A DNA stretch of 34,347 nt, taken from contig JAFUNS010000003.1 of NCBI GenBank assembly GCA_017472925.1, positions 1 to 34,347 of the forward strand, given 5' to 3'. A program made the translations under genes and the position numbers. Origin of the DNA: Bacteroides sp. GTDB taxonomy: Bacteria; Bacteroidota; Bacteroidia; Bacteroidales; Bacteroidaceae. The notes beneath the pieces were generated by a model, which saw nothing but the letters and a program-made list of their open reading frames with translations, ran no database searches and had not been told where the DNA came from. The stretch's first letter is position 1. Every line of letters starts with the position of its first letter. Positions 17,757 to 26,239 of this stretch are shown here, piece after piece.

Positions 17757-20173
17757 GGATTCAGGTCGGATTTAATTTTTCTTGCAATGTCCATGGCTTC
17801 CCCTTTCGAAAAGCCCACTTCGCAGATGATGTTTTCAATGTCGGTGGTTGTAATCTTATGGAAGTCTTCTTCGCGTGGAGTGACAATGAGCCCCGCCATG
17901 TCGAGTGCTCCCGGGCTCACCAGCAGCTGTTCTTCGCCTTCGGCAAAATAGCGGTCGGGACGGTGCTTGCTTCTTGGAATTACGATGGCATATTCCTTGT
18001 TCTGCTTTTTGTCCAGCCAAATGAAGATGTTTACTTTGGGTTCGTTCTTGGCATCATGTGGCAGATAGTTGAGCAACATGTCAATCATTATCGGTGCTGT
18101 ATCGCAAGTCGATTCAACCACAAACAAGGGGCACAGATAGTTGTCTGCGTAATAAAGAGTTGTGCCTCTTCGTCCATCCTTGATTGAGCCCAGTTTCTTC
18201 TTGCTCAGTTTGTCGTATGCCGCAATCAGTGGCACATGTCTATGATAGACGGCCTGAAGGTGGGCATGGTCGGGTGCCGATGCTCCGCAGAGTGGTCCGT
18301 TATAGAACAAGGCATAATCCTCCGATATGTATGCATAGGGATTTGTATAGTTGTCCAGCATCGTATCCACGGTTTGTGGCTTATGCTTCTTGGCAACCAG
18401 GGTGAGATGTCTGGGCAGAATGGGGTATGGGTTTACACACAAATCCAAATCAGAGGTTATCGACATTCTTTTCTGCTCTTTCGGTTGGTTCTTCTTGCAA
18501 AGGAAGCACGGGCGTTCCTTGGTGCTTTGGTCATCGGTCTTGGCTGTGGCCGATGCCATTCGGGCGGGGTTGAACTGTACTTTCACATTGAATTCGCCGA
18601 TGTTTTCCTTTTTCACCTTGGCTTGTTTCAGTTCGCGATGATTCTTGGCGGCCAGTTCCCATTCTTTCAGTTGTTTGTCTATGAATGTTTCCGCTTTTTG
18701 TCCCATCTCATTCAGCAGGTTCAGCCCTATGCGGATTTTTATTTCTTGCATGCGCAGGCTGTCCTTATACTTGTTGTTCTGGTTTATCTTTTCTATGCTC
18801 AGAGCTGCATCCGAGTTTCCTCCCCAGCGGCGGCACAAATACAGTTCTTCGTAAATGCGTCCAATCTTGTAGGTGCGCGAGAATGCCAACCCCAGTGCAT
18901 AATCTTCGCCATAGCTCACATTGGGCACCCCGATTTCGCGCAATATGGGGGTGAAGAAGGCGCGTGGAGCTCCCAGTCCGTTGATGCGCAAGGCGTTGTT
19001 CATTCCGTTTTCTTCGGTCCATTCCTTGTGGTCGATGAGGCCCGGTGGCAGCGGGTTCAGGTCGAAGTCGGTCAGACTGTACGAGCCAATCAGCATGGCA
19101 CATTCCTGTTCGTAGAATCCGTCCACTATTTTTTGCAAGGTATGCTGACTGCTATACAGGTCGTCGCTGTCCAGCTGTACGGAGAAGCGTCCGCATTTGG
19201 GGTGGTTGATGGCTACATCCCAGCATCCGCCTATGCCCAAATCGTTACGGTCGGGGCAGATGTGAACCACCTTCGGGTTTTCCTTATAAGATTCAATGGC
19301 CTCGGTGGTGCCGTCGGTCGAATGATTGTCCACCACGATGACATTGTAAGGGAAATTTGTTTCTTGCGACAAGGCCGATTCAATGGCACACTTGATGGTT
19401 TCCACCCGGTTCTTTACAGGGATGATGACCGATGCTTCGTATTCGAACGCCTCGTCCTTGAAATCGGTTATTTCCCTTCCGGGCTTGATGTAGGCATCCA
19501 TTTCCTTTAGATGGCGGGTGCAAACCTCTTCCATTTCTATCTGAACCTCGCGGTTTCGTGGGTCTACATAGTCAAATTGTTTTTCGCCCGATGTGCGCAG
19601 GTCTTCCTCGGTTTTGGTGTAAAGAAATTCGTTGACGTGTCCTACGCTGAATTGGCGCATGTAGTATAGTTGTACATCATACAAGGCTGCATACTTGTAA
19701 TTGCCCGTTTTACGCTGTTCCTTGTAGGCCTCTTTCAGCTCGGTCTTGTTAAGCATCAGCAGTGGCCCGAAGTCAAAGTCGTTTCGCACACTTCCTAAGC
19801 CATAATCCAGCACGGGGTGTGGCAGTTTCTGTCCGTTCTTCACTTCGTAATAATCGGAATAAACCATGCTGTCCAGACATCGTATCTGATTGCACATCCT
19901 CTCCAGTGCCTTGTAACCCAGTTGCAGGGGTGCTGTGTCGGTGTATAGCAATATGTATTGCGTCTTGGTGTTGTTTACCAGCGCCTGAATCATTTCGGTG
20001 CTGTACATGTGTTCTATTTTCAGGATGGGGCATCCGTCCAGCGATGCTCTGTCCGAATGGCTCGAGAACAAGAAAATTCTACTTACAGCCAAGTTTCCGC
20101 GCAGTGCGGCTATATTATTCAAAGTTGTTTTTTCGTTTCCTAACGGAAGAAAGCAAGTAATGGTGTTCTTCAT
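17753..20173 (-). CDS. Glycosyltransferase family 2 fused to HIT/GalT-like DUF4922 domain
   Basis: 806 residues, cytoplasmic. Three parts are visible: an N-terminal GT-A-like region (about 1-240, with [10 protein letters not shown]); a clear GT2 domain (about 245-470, [19 protein letters not shown], metal-binding D-S-D-D at 335-338); and a C-terminal HIT/GalT-like domain (about 550-806) with C556-F-L-C559 and the active-site-type H636-A-H-L-Q640, preceded by I-L-P-R-H-L-T-L-V. The C-terminal type of domain moves nucleotidyl groups or cleaves nucleotide-sugar phosphodiesters, so the protein might both make or break an activated sugar and transfer a sugar. First gene of the SpoIID-AmpG-SIMPL operon. 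Substrate unknown. Confidence 0.87.
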   Translation of the reverse strand: MKNTITCFLPLGNEKTTLNNIAALRGNLAVSRIFLFSSHSDRASLDGCPILKIEHMYSTEMIQALVNNTKTQYILLYTDTAPLQLGYKALERMCNQIRCLDSMVYSDYYEVKNGQKLPHPVLDYGLGSVRNDFDFGPLLMLNKTELKEAYKEQRKTGNYKYAALYDVQLYYMRQFSVGHVNEFLYTKTEEDLRTSGEKQFDYVDPRNREVQIEMEEVCTRHLKEMDAYIKPGREITDFKDEAFEYEASVIIPVKNRVETIKCAIESALSQETNFPYNVIVVDNHSTDGTTEAIESYKENPKVVHICPDRNDLGIGGCWDVAINHPKCGRFSVQLDSDDLYSSQHTLQKIVDGFYEQECAMLIGSYSLTDFDLNPLPPGLIDHKEWTEENGMNNALRINGLGAPRAFFTPILREIGVPNVSYGEDYALGLAFSRTYKIGRIYEELYLCRRWGGNSDAALSIEKINQNNKYKDSLRMQEIKIRIGLNLLNEMGQKAETFIDKQLKEWELAAKNHRELKQAKVKKENIGEFNVKVQFNPARMASATAKTDDQSTKERPCFLCKKNQPKEQKRMSITSDLDLCVNPYPILPRHLTLVAKKHKPQTVDTMLDNYTNPYAYISEDYALFYNGPLCGASAPDHAHLQAVYHRHVPLIAAYDKLSKKKLGSIKDGRRGTTLYYADNYLCPLFVVESTCDTAPIMIDMLLNYLPHDAKNEPKVNIFIWLDKKQNKEYAIVIPRSKHRPDRYFAEGEEQLLVSPGALDMAGLIVTPREEDFHKITTTDIENIICEVGFSKGEAMDIARKIKSDLNP

Positions 20174-20200
20174 ACTCGTAAAAAAATGTAATTATGTTCG

Positions 20201-20238
20201 CAAATATAAGTATTATCTATTGAATTTTGCTACCTTTG
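20201..20238. promoter_or_regulatory. Divergent -7 boxes for the DUF4922 operon (minus) and rlmN (plus)
   Basis: TATATTTG on the minus strand (20208-20201) and TACCTTTG on the plus strand (20231-20238) both fit TAnnTTTG; neither has a clean TTTG at the -33 position. The 5' ends of the two divergent transcripts would be within about 40 bp of each other. Confidence 0.5.
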
Positions 20239-20261
20239 TCCATGTGTTTTTATAAAAAGTT

Positions 20262-21302
20262 ATGATGGAAACAATGAAGACTCCTTTATTGGGAAAGACA
20301 TTATACGAACTTCAACAGATAACCGCCAATCTGGGAATGCCCAAATTTGCAGCCAAGCAAATAGCTGCATGGCTGTATGACAAAAAGGTCTTTTCGATTG
20401 ATGAAATGACCAACTTGTCCTTGAAGCACAGAGAAGCGTTGAAGGAAGGCTACGAAGTGGGGGCAACAGAACCCGTTGAGGCCATGCGCTCGGTGGATGG
20501 CACGGTGAAATATTTGTTCCGTACTCCTACAAACGATTATGTGGAGGCCGTCTATATCCCCGACAATGACCGGGCCACCTTGTGTGTGTCTTCACAAGTT
20601 GGTTGCAAAATGAACTGTAAGTTCTGTATGACCGGCAAGCAGGGTTTTACCGCCAATCTTACGGCCAACCAGATATTGAATCAAATCTATTCCATTCCCG
20701 AGCGGAACACTTTGACCAATTTGGTGTTTATGGGAATGGGTGAACCTTTCGATAATCTGGACGAGGTGCTGAAAGTGCTCGAAATCCTGACGGCCGATTA
20801 TGGTTACGCATGGAGCCCCAAACGCATCACCGTCTCGTCGGTGGGACTGAAGAAAGGATTGGAACGTTTCTTGAACGAGAGCGATTGCCACTTGGCCATC
20901 AGTATGCACTCGCCCATTCCTTCACAACGCCGTGAGCTGATGCCTGCCGAAAAGGCTTTCTCCATAACCGATATTGTGGAAGTGCTGAGCCGTTACGATT
21001 TTACCAAACAGCGCCGCTTGTCGTTCGAGTATATCATGTTCAAAGGGGTGAACGACTCGTTGGTGTATGCCAAGGAAATTGTCCGCTTGCTCAAGGGTAT
21101 TGAATGCCGCATGAATCTCATTCGCTTCCATGCCATTCCGAATGTCGATTTGGAAGGAACGAATATGGAACATATCATTGCCTTCCGCGATTACCTTACC
21201 CAGCATGGTGTGTTCGCCACCATCCGTGCATCGCGTGGAGAAGACATTTTTGCCGCTTGTGGTATGCTTTCCACCGCCAAGCAGCAGGAAGAAAAAAAAT
21301 GA
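20262..21302 (+). CDS. rlmN: 23S rRNA (adenine-2503-C2) methyltransferase RlmN
   Basis: Radical-SAM enzyme that methylates C2 of A2503 in 23S rRNA (and A37 in some tRNAs), affecting peptidyl-transferase fidelity. 346 residues. The cluster motif C115-K-M-N-C119-K-F-C122 (CxxxCxxC) is present, as is the downstream cysteine in the F-A-A-C-G-M-L-S tail that forms the methyl-carrier intermediate. The G-M-G-E-P SAM-binding motif (F-M-G-M-G-E-P-F-D-N) is also present. The N-terminal accessory domain (about 1-100) contains K-F-A-A-K-Q-I-A-A-W-L-Y, as expected. The A-G-E-P-style differences that mark Cfr are not seen. Three ATGs lie within 12 bases (20262, 20265, 20274); the third matches the usual start slightly better. 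Confidence 0.97.
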   Translation: MMETMKTPLLGKTLYELQQITANLGMPKFAAKQIAAWLYDKKVFSIDEMTNLSLKHREALKEGYEVGATEPVEAMRSVDGTVKYLFRTPTNDYVEAVYIPDNDRATLCVSSQVGCKMNCKFCMTGKQGFTANLTANQILNQIYSIPERNTLTNLVFMGMGEPFDNLDEVLKVLEILTADYGYAWSPKRITVSSVGLKKGLERFLNESDCHLAISMHSPIPSQRRELMPAEKAFSITDIVEVLSRYDFTKQRRLSFEYIMFKGVNDSLVYAKEIVRLLKGIECRMNLIRFHAIPNVDLEGTNMEHIIAFRDYLTQHGVFATIRASRGEDIFAACGMLSTAKQQEEKK

Positions 21303-21325
21303 AGGCATAAACTGGAAAGGAAAGC

Positions 21326-21406
21326 TTGTCATTCTGAACGGAACGAAGTGTAGTGAAGAATCTGTTGATATATACAGATCCTTCGCTGACGCTCAGGATG
21401 ACAACT
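21326..21406. repeat. GTCATTCTGA...CTCAGGATGACA repeat element, copy 2
   Basis: Left arm TTGTCATTCTGAACGGAACG..GAAGAATCTG and right arm CAGATCCTTCG..CTCAGGATGACAAC form an imperfect hairpin of about 80 bp, 24 bp after the rlmN stop. The left arm contains an extra GTGTAGT stretch compared with copy 1. Confidence 0.83.
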
Positions 21407-21464
21407 AATGGGTAAGAATGATATAAATAATGAACAATAATTGATCAAGAAAAAATAAAGAATT

Positions 21465-22532
21465 ATGAAAAAGTTTGCATTTTATTTAAGTGTGGCGGTA
21501 TGCTTGTTGCTTGCATTGCCGTCCTGTAAAAAAGAGGGCAAGAGTGTGTTTACACCCACATCCAGTGGCCGCCCTTACGAAGTGTTGGTAGTGATGGACA
21601 AGAACATGTGGGAGGCACCAACCGGTAGAGCCTTGTACAATGTGCTCGACCGCGATGTGCCCGGACTTCCGCAATCCGAGCGCTCGTTCCGCATATCTCA
21701 GATTCCTACGGATAGAATGGTACGTTCATTCAAGATTTTCCGCAACATTATCATGGCCGATATCCAGCCTATTTATACTCAGCCTAAGATGAAGTATTCT
21801 CGGAATACATATTCGGTTCCGCAGATGATTCTGACCATTCAGGCTCCCGATACGGCTTCTTTCGCTTCGTTTGTTGAGAAGAACGGACAGACCATTATCG
21901 ACTTCTTTACCAAGACCGAAATGAACCGCCAGATCAACCAACTGAAGGAGGAGCATAATCCGGTTATCAGCACTAAGGTTGGAAGTATTTTCGGCTGCGA
22001 TGTAATGGTTCCCATGGAAGTGCAGAAGTATAAACAGGGCAAGGATTTCATCTGGGCTTCGACCGACCGTGCCAATGCCGATATGAACTTCGTGATGTAT
22101 TCTTATCCGTATACCGACAAGAACACCTTCACTAAGGAATATTTCATCCATAAGCGCGATTCGGTGATGAAAATCAACATCCCCGGTGCTCGCGAAGGTA
22201 TGTACATGACCACAGCCGACTCCATGTTTGTCGATGTAAAGAACATCAACGTGAAGGGCGAATACGCTTTCGAAGCCCGTGGCTTGTGGGAAATGGAAGG
22301 CGATATGATGGGTGGCCCGTTTGTATCGCACGCTCGTGTAGACCGTCCTAATGGCAGAGTGGTGGTGGTTGAAGCCTTCATCTATTCCCCAAAAGGCTTG
22401 AAGCGCGATTTGATGCGCCGCATGGAAGCTGCTCTCTACACCCTTTCGTTGCCACAAGAACAGCAAATAGACGAAATTGTGGTTTCACCGGAAATTACCG
22501 AAGAGGTTGTAGATACTACTGCGGTAAATTAA
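21465..22532 (+). CDS. DUF4837 family lipoprotein
   Basis: 355 residues with a lipoprotein signal (M-K-K-F-A-F-Y-L-S... L-P-S-C, lipid-bearing Cys21). The body matches DUF4837, found almost only in Bacteroidetes: R-P-Y-E-V-L-V-V-M-D, then W-E-A-P-T-G-R-A-L-Y, F-R-N-I-I-M-A-D-I, and the late R-G-L-W-E-M-E-G-D-M-M-G-G-P-F. No reaction is known for the family. It lies downstream of rlmN and separated from it by a repeat element, so it may be a separate unit. The C-terminus is acidic and Val/Thr-rich. Confidence 0.9.
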   Translation: MKKFAFYLSVAVCLLLALPSCKKEGKSVFTPTSSGRPYEVLVVMDKNMWEAPTGRALYNVLDRDVPGLPQSERSFRISQIPTDRMVRSFKIFRNIIMADIQPIYTQPKMKYSRNTYSVPQMILTIQAPDTASFASFVEKNGQTIIDFFTKTEMNRQINQLKEEHNPVISTKVGSIFGCDVMVPMEVQKYKQGKDFIWASTDRANADMNFVMYSYPYTDKNTFTKEYFIHKRDSVMKINIPGAREGMYMTTADSMFVDVKNINVKGEYAFEARGLWEMEGDMMGGPFVSHARVDRPNGRVVVVEAFIYSPKGLKRDLMRRMEAALYTLSLPQEQQIDEIVVSPEITEEVVDTTAVN

Positions 22533-22546
22533 TTAAATAGATAAAT

Positions 22547-22662
22547 TTTAAGGCACGGATTTTTTCGGACGGAGTCCTCAACAACACGTCACGGATTAAC
22601 ACGGTTCTTTAGTGTGTGAAGCATTAATTGACCGTGAAATCCGCGTAATCCGTGCCTATTAT
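22547..22662. repeat. GGCACGGATT element, copy 3 (diverged left arm)
   Basis: Left arm TTAAGGCACGGATT then a run of T and unrelated bases, and right arm CCGCGTAATCCGTGCCTATT. The inner tandem ACGGATT units of the left arm are displaced (ACGGATTAACACGG at about 22591). It lies between the convergent DUF4837 and P5-like genes. Confidence 0.78.
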
Positions 22663-22691
22663 TTTATGTCAACAGATATGAGCTTTCTTCA

Positions 22692-23240
22692 CTAATCACC
22701 GTTATATGCTTGGGGCGACCAGTCCCAGTATTCATCCCATATCACATTCGTTTCATCTTGAGGGCCATTGTTGTCCTCTTCATCCATTTCCTCTGTAGGG
22801 AAAGGACGGTCAAAGGCCAGCGTGTATCCTTTCTTGATGGCTTCCGTGTCCACCTCTTTGGGTTCTATCCCACATTCCACCACCGTCATAGCGGCCAGCA
22901 GACTGCTCAGCTTCCACACACCCAGTTCGTTGTAGGGAGGGTAGAGGCGTTCGTTTCCACCCATTCCCGTGAGTTGCAGCACCCGGTCAATGTAGGCTTT
23001 GGTAGGGTTTTCGGTGGGGGGTGCCCATCGGTCGATGATGGTGCTCACCGTGAACGGTGTTTTCAAACTCAAGAAGCGGTAGAAGTAAGTGAAGAGTATG
23101 CGCCAAGCAGCCCTGTATCCGTATGCCATGCTGTTGAACTCCACAAACTCTTTGTCGGTCACTTCTTTTTTCATTCCTTTCCACACCGTTTGGGTGCGGC
23201 GTATATTCAGTGGGTTGTTGTTTCTTATTCCTCTTTTCAT
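22692..23240 (-). CDS. Phage-type 'structural protein P5' / lysozyme-like protein
   Basis: 182 residues without a signal peptide. The N-terminus R-G-I-R-N-N-N-P-L-N-I-R is the hallmark of a phage and prophage family often called structural protein P5, with a lysozyme-like fold in some members; W-K-G-M and Y-G-Y-R-A-A-W-R-I-L follow, then I-I-D-R-W-A-P-P-T-E-N and the late acidic tail (E-E-M-D-E-E-D-N). Lack of a leader argues against independent export. It follows the VirE/DUF3987 gene on the same strand after about 150 bp. Whether it acts on peptidoglycan here is inference from the family. Confidence 0.8.
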   Translation of the reverse strand: MKRGIRNNNPLNIRRTQTVWKGMKKEVTDKEFVEFNSMAYGYRAAWRILFTYFYRFLSLKTPFTVSTIIDRWAPPTENPTKAYIDRVLQLTGMGGNERLYPPYNELGVWKLSSLLAAMTVVECGIEPKEVDTEAIKKGYTLAFDRPFPTEEMDEEDNNGPQDETNVIWDEYWDWSPQAYNGD

Positions 23241-23301
23241 TATGATTTTTGATTTATGATTTATGATTTTTGTGGGTGGTTTCTTTTTCCCCTTTTGTCT
23301 T

Positions 23302-23337
23302 CAGATCCGTTCGTCACGATGTTCCTCAGGATGACAG
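23302..23337. repeat. Half copy of the CTCAGGATGACA repeat family
   Basis: CAGATCCGTTCGTCACGATG followed by TTCCTCAGGATGACAG matches the right arm of the GTCATTCTGAG elements. No left arm is present. It lies between the VirE/DUF3987 gene and the P5-like gene. Confidence 0.65.
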
Positions 23338-23343
23338 GGAAGA

Positions 23344-23391
23344 GGGGGCAAAATAAAACTGAAACTTCTGTAACTTCTGTAACCACCTTCG
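23344..23391 (-). repeat. GTTACAG direct-repeat tract after the VirE/DUF3987 stop codon
   Basis: On the minus strand directly after the stop: GGTGGTTACAGAAGTTACAG, then AAGTTTCAGTTTTATTTTGC. A related tract occurs in the opposite orientation at 34256-34300. The GTTACAGAA unit is repeated in tandem. Confidence 0.6.
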
Positions 23392-23392
23392 T

Positions 23393-25726
23393 TCAAGACC
23401 GGCTGTCGGGATGCTTTTTAGTCTTGTAAAATTCCCCCGTACATTCGTCCTTACAGATGTATCCCCTGTGCACCCACGTTTTCAGCATGGGTTTTACGTT
23501 GCTGTCTTTTCCCAACTGTCGGCGCACTTCTACGGCATCGGCCGTTGTAAAGCGTTCGGGCAGCAGGCAAAGCATGTTTTGTGGGCCTCGTTGGTTTACC
23601 CAGTTCTCCTTTTCCATCTCCACTTTCATGGATTCCCCGAAGAAACGAAGCTTGTAATAGAGGTCGTATCGCTCACTCCATCGGATGAAGTCCTCAAACC
23701 GTTTGTCCCACACGCATCCGTTGGCCACATACAGTGTCATGGCTTTGAGATAAGCGATGACGTTGGCTCTGTACGACAGACTTTCGTACACCTCATCGTC
23801 CGAGAGCAAGGCCGTTTCAGCATTCTCTTTCAGCAATTGCCGGGCCAACTCTTCCGCCTCCTTGCATTCCACCAATCCCGTGGCTTCGTTCAAGTGGTCT
23901 ATGTAAGGCTTTAAGGCTTCGGCAAAGGCATCGTCGTAGGTGCCGTACACGGGAATCTCCCCGTTGTTCTGCGGCTCTATGGAGCAGAAGTTTATTCGGC
24001 TCAATGTGCCGTCCGAAAGGGCATTGCGAAAAAACTGGCATCCCCGTTGGATGGTGCTTGATGCATTCCAATTCCACCTCACCTTAACCCTTGCGGTGAC
24101 TGACGAGGTGCCTACGCGCTCCTGTCCGTACAGTCCGCAGTCGAAGGCCAGTCGGATAATTTGGCTCACCTGATTGGCACGGTTCGATGTCTTGAGTTGG
24201 TTCATCAGCTCCAGCTCTTCGAGGTTTGTATAAAGAAATTTTCCGTTCGCATCACTGAGTCTTTGGACGAAGGCGGCATTGGTCATATCACTTACCAGCA
24301 CTTGTATGCAGAGGTCCTCCGGTCGTTTCGGTTTCTCCTTGTTTGCCCCTTTCTGGTTGATGGAGTCCTTCCAGGCCTGTTCCCTCCGTCGGTTCTCTTC
24401 ATCGCGCTCCACTATGTCGGCCAAAATAAACTCTATGGGCTTGTTCACCGCACTCTTTCCGCTGCTCATTTTGGCCAACAGGCAACACATGAATGTGGCC
24501 TCTCTGAGGGTGTTGTCCACGTAGCGGAACGAAACTCTTTTCAGATGTGCTCCCAAAGGCGGGAACACTGCGTTTGCCACGGCCGGTTTCATGGGTGCGG
24601 GCACCTTGCTGGTGAGCAGTTCGATGAGTGGAGGCAAATTCGCAGGCATTTCGGGCGGAGCGGAGACATTGCTTGCCGAAGCCTGGGCATCGCCTTGCGA
24701 TTCATCCTGAGTGTAACGAAGCATCTTTTTACATACACTCAGTGTCCGTAGCATGATGCGTGGCATCACTTTGGCTTGGTTGCGTGCACATGCGCTCCGT
24801 ATGCTTGCCATCCACTTTTCGCTTGCTTCGCCGTAGGTGGGTAGGATAGAAGCTATCCAATCAGCGTCATCGTTACAGATATAGCGAAGATGGCACGCCA
24901 TAGAGAAAATGAAATTGTTGCGGCTCCCATGCTCCGGTTTTCCACCCATTTGTTCCTCCAGTGTCTCCACAATTTGTGTGTACGGTATTCCGTTGTAGGT
25001 TTGTGGGTACATTTTTAGGCACGGATTCCACGGATTGCACGGATTTTCATTTTCTTGTGCCTCCGTAGCCTTCGGCTGATTGGATGACGCGGATTTGTTT
25101 TTGCTTTCGTTTAACAACATGTCACAGATTTCGGTGTCATCGTTATGGCCGGAGGCCTCGTTAGGCAGCGGACGGGTTCCGTGTAATCCGTGTAATCCGT
25201 GCCTAAAATCAAAGAGTTTTTCACTCACATACAGCGTATTCGCAGCCGGCACCATGTAGATGCATCTTGAGGCCACATCCTTTAGGGCAGGGTCGGCCTG
25301 GAAGCCTACATCCTTCGAGAAGAGTGTCTGTGCCTCTTGCGGAGTCATCCCCTTGGGCAAAGTTATCAGCACGTGCGTGCCTTTGCGCACACTTTCCTCC
25401 ACCAATAGGATTTCCCATTTGCCCTGTTCCTGCAGCTCCAATGCCTTTTTCAAAATCTCTGCCGAGTGCCCTTTCTCGTCGAAGTCCAGCATCAGTCGGG
25501 GCAACGGTTTCAAGGCATCGGCCATGCTGCGGTGGTTGTCCTTGAATTCTGCACAGCCCGGTGTCCATACGGGCAACTTCGCCTTCAGCCGTTCGTCGCC
25601 TTGCAGAATGCGTTTGCACATCTTGTCCAGCCACGGCTCGTTTCTCAGTTCTTCCCATTCCTTGCGGGTGACGGGCAGAGTGGGGGCACCGTGCCCCCTG
25701 CCTATGCATGTAAACACTTCACTCAT
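23393..25726 (-). CDS. VirE N-terminal (BT4734-like) / DUF3987 primase-helicase-like protein
   Basis: 777 residues. An N-terminal VirE-N/BT4734-like domain (about 20-170, primase-like, with P-R-L-M-L-D-F-D-E-K-G) is followed by a low-complexity linker (about 174-238) and, from about 245, by a BT4734-associated helical region and a DUF3987 ATPase-like part with Walker A S-S-G-K-S (421-425) and M-T-N-A-A-F. Proteins of this build occur widely in Bacteroides accessory regions and are thought to act in element replication; the activity is unproven. Linker residues 174-238 are encoded by an entire intergenic repeat element, and 334-346 by part of another. The start ATG overlaps the preceding stop (ATGA). 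It ends K-K-H-P-D-S-R-S. Confidence 0.88.
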   Translation of the reverse strand: MSEVFTCIGRGHGAPTLPVTRKEWEELRNEPWLDKMCKRILQGDERLKAKLPVWTPGCAEFKDNHRSMADALKPLPRLMLDFDEKGHSAEILKKALELQEQGKWEILLVEESVRKGTHVLITLPKGMTPQEAQTLFSKDVGFQADPALKDVASRCIYMVPAANTLYVSEKLFDFRHGLHGLHGTRPLPNEASGHNDDTEICDMLLNESKNKSASSNQPKATEAQENENPCNPWNPCLKMYPQTYNGIPYTQIVETLEEQMGGKPEHGSRNNFIFSMACHLRYICNDDADWIASILPTYGEASEKWMASIRSACARNQAKVMPRIMLRTLSVCKKMLRYTQDESQGDAQASASNVSAPPEMPANLPPLIELLTSKVPAPMKPAVANAVFPPLGAHLKRVSFRYVDNTLREATFMCCLLAKMSSGKSAVNKPIEFILADIVERDEENRRREQAWKDSINQKGANKEKPKRPEDLCIQVLVSDMTNAAFVQRLSDANGKFLYTNLEELELMNQLKTSNRANQVSQIIRLAFDCGLYGQERVGTSSVTARVKVRWNWNASSTIQRGCQFFRNALSDGTLSRINFCSIEPQNNGEIPVYGTYDDAFAEALKPYIDHLNEATGLVECKEAEELARQLLKENAETALLSDDEVYESLSYRANVIAYLKAMTLYVANGCVWDKRFEDFIRWSERYDLYYKLRFFGESMKVEMEKENWVNQRGPQNMLCLLPERFTTADAVEVRRQLGKDSNVKPMLKTWVHRGYICKDECTGEFYKTKKHPDSRS
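24700..24726. repeat. Fragment of the GTCATTCTGAG repeat family inside the VirE/DUF3987 gene
   Basis: TTCATCCTGAGTGTAACGAA followed by GCATC closely resembles the GTCATTCTGAG..AACGAAG..ATC left arm seen at 6281 and 21326. It is read in frame as part of residues about 334-343 (L-R-Y-T-Q-D-E). Confidence 0.6.
25013..25208. repeat. GGCACGGATT element, copy 4, inside a coding sequence
   Basis: Left arm TTAGGCACGGATTCCACGGA, right arm CCGTGTAATCCGTGTAATCC followed by GTGCCTAA, about 195 bp overall with an unusually long core. It lies fully inside the VirE/DUF3987 gene and keeps the frame open, encoding residues about 174-238, including G-L-H-G-L-H-G at one end and N-P-C-N-P-W-N-P-C at the other. 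Confidence 0.88.
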
Positions 25727-26112
25727 GCCACGCCCTCCTTCAAGATTACGAAGAATGCTTCTACGGCCGGCTGTTCACGTCGGCGGATGTCGCACACCTG
25801 GTGGATGGAGAGGTTCTTCTTGAATTTCCATCGTTCAATGAGCTGACCGCCTTGCGTGCGGATGATGTCGCAATGTTCGGTGGAGAACAGTTTGCAATAG
25901 AGTGGCAGTTGCGAGCCGATGTGATAACGCTTCACCTCAGCCTGTCCGTCCTCCATCATGGTGATTCTTCCTCGGTAAGACACCTTCCGTTCCGGCATGA
26001 TGGGTGCTTTATCCGCCTCCCATGTTTCCGGCCAGATGTTGATGTCACCGTTTACGTTCATAGCCACTTGTGCATCCATCTGCACGTTTCCGAATAAAAT
26101 TTCTTTTTTCAT
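25723..26112 (-). CDS. Small protein of the VirE/DUF3987 locus, unknown function
   Basis: 129 residues from ATG at 26112, picked because the protein-like sequence begins there (M-K-K-E-I-L-F-G-N-V-Q) and a -7 box lies about 42 bp upstream; longer in-frame starts give low-quality N-terminal sequence. No signal peptide. A mixed beta/alpha composition with R-K-V-S-Y-R-G-R-I-T-M and a charged C-terminal helix. It overlaps the VirE/DUF3987 start by 4 bp (ATGA), so the two should be translated together. I do not recognise the family. Confidence 0.8.
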   Translation of the reverse strand: MKKEILFGNVQMDAQVAMNVNGDINIWPETWEADKAPIMPERKVSYRGRITMMEDGQAEVKRYHIGSQLPLYCKLFSTEHCDIIRTQGGQLIERWKFKKNLSIHQVCDIRRREQPAVEAFFVILKEGVA

Positions 26113-26153
26113 AAAATCAAAATCTTTAAAAGTGTTTTTGTCGGCCGACGTTG

Positions 26154-26161
26154 CAAAGATA
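26154..26161 (-). promoter_or_regulatory. Probable -7 box of the 25.7-26.1 kb operon
   Basis: TATCTTTG on the minus strand, 42 bp before the ATG at 26112. No TTTG is found at -33, so support rests on the -7 box and position alone. Confidence 0.45.
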
Positions 26162-26194
26162 GAATGACTTGTTCGATGTATTGATTTCTTGAAA

Positions 26195-26215
26195 TTCCCG
26201 TAAATCATACGGGAA
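26195..26215 (-). terminator. Hairpin between the 198-aa gene and the VirE operon
   Basis: Perfect inverted repeat TTCCCGTA-aatca-TACGGGAA, 25 bp after the stop of the gene ending at 26240. The trailing T tract on the minus strand is short (TTTC), so termination is plausible but not strong. Confidence 0.5.
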
Positions 26216-26239
26216 AAAGTCGAAAAGAAAGATACAGCT

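Noticed and set aside
18236-19510. Long plus-strand open frame (424 codons) opposite the DUF4922 fusion gene
   Set aside because: The minus-strand frame has three recognisable domains and operon context; the plus-strand translation is rich in Val, Phe, Gln and His without domains, typical of an antisense shadow.
24161-24751. Plus-strand open frame opposite the VirE/DUF3987 gene
   Set aside because: No domain or promoter; overlaps a well-supported gene completely.
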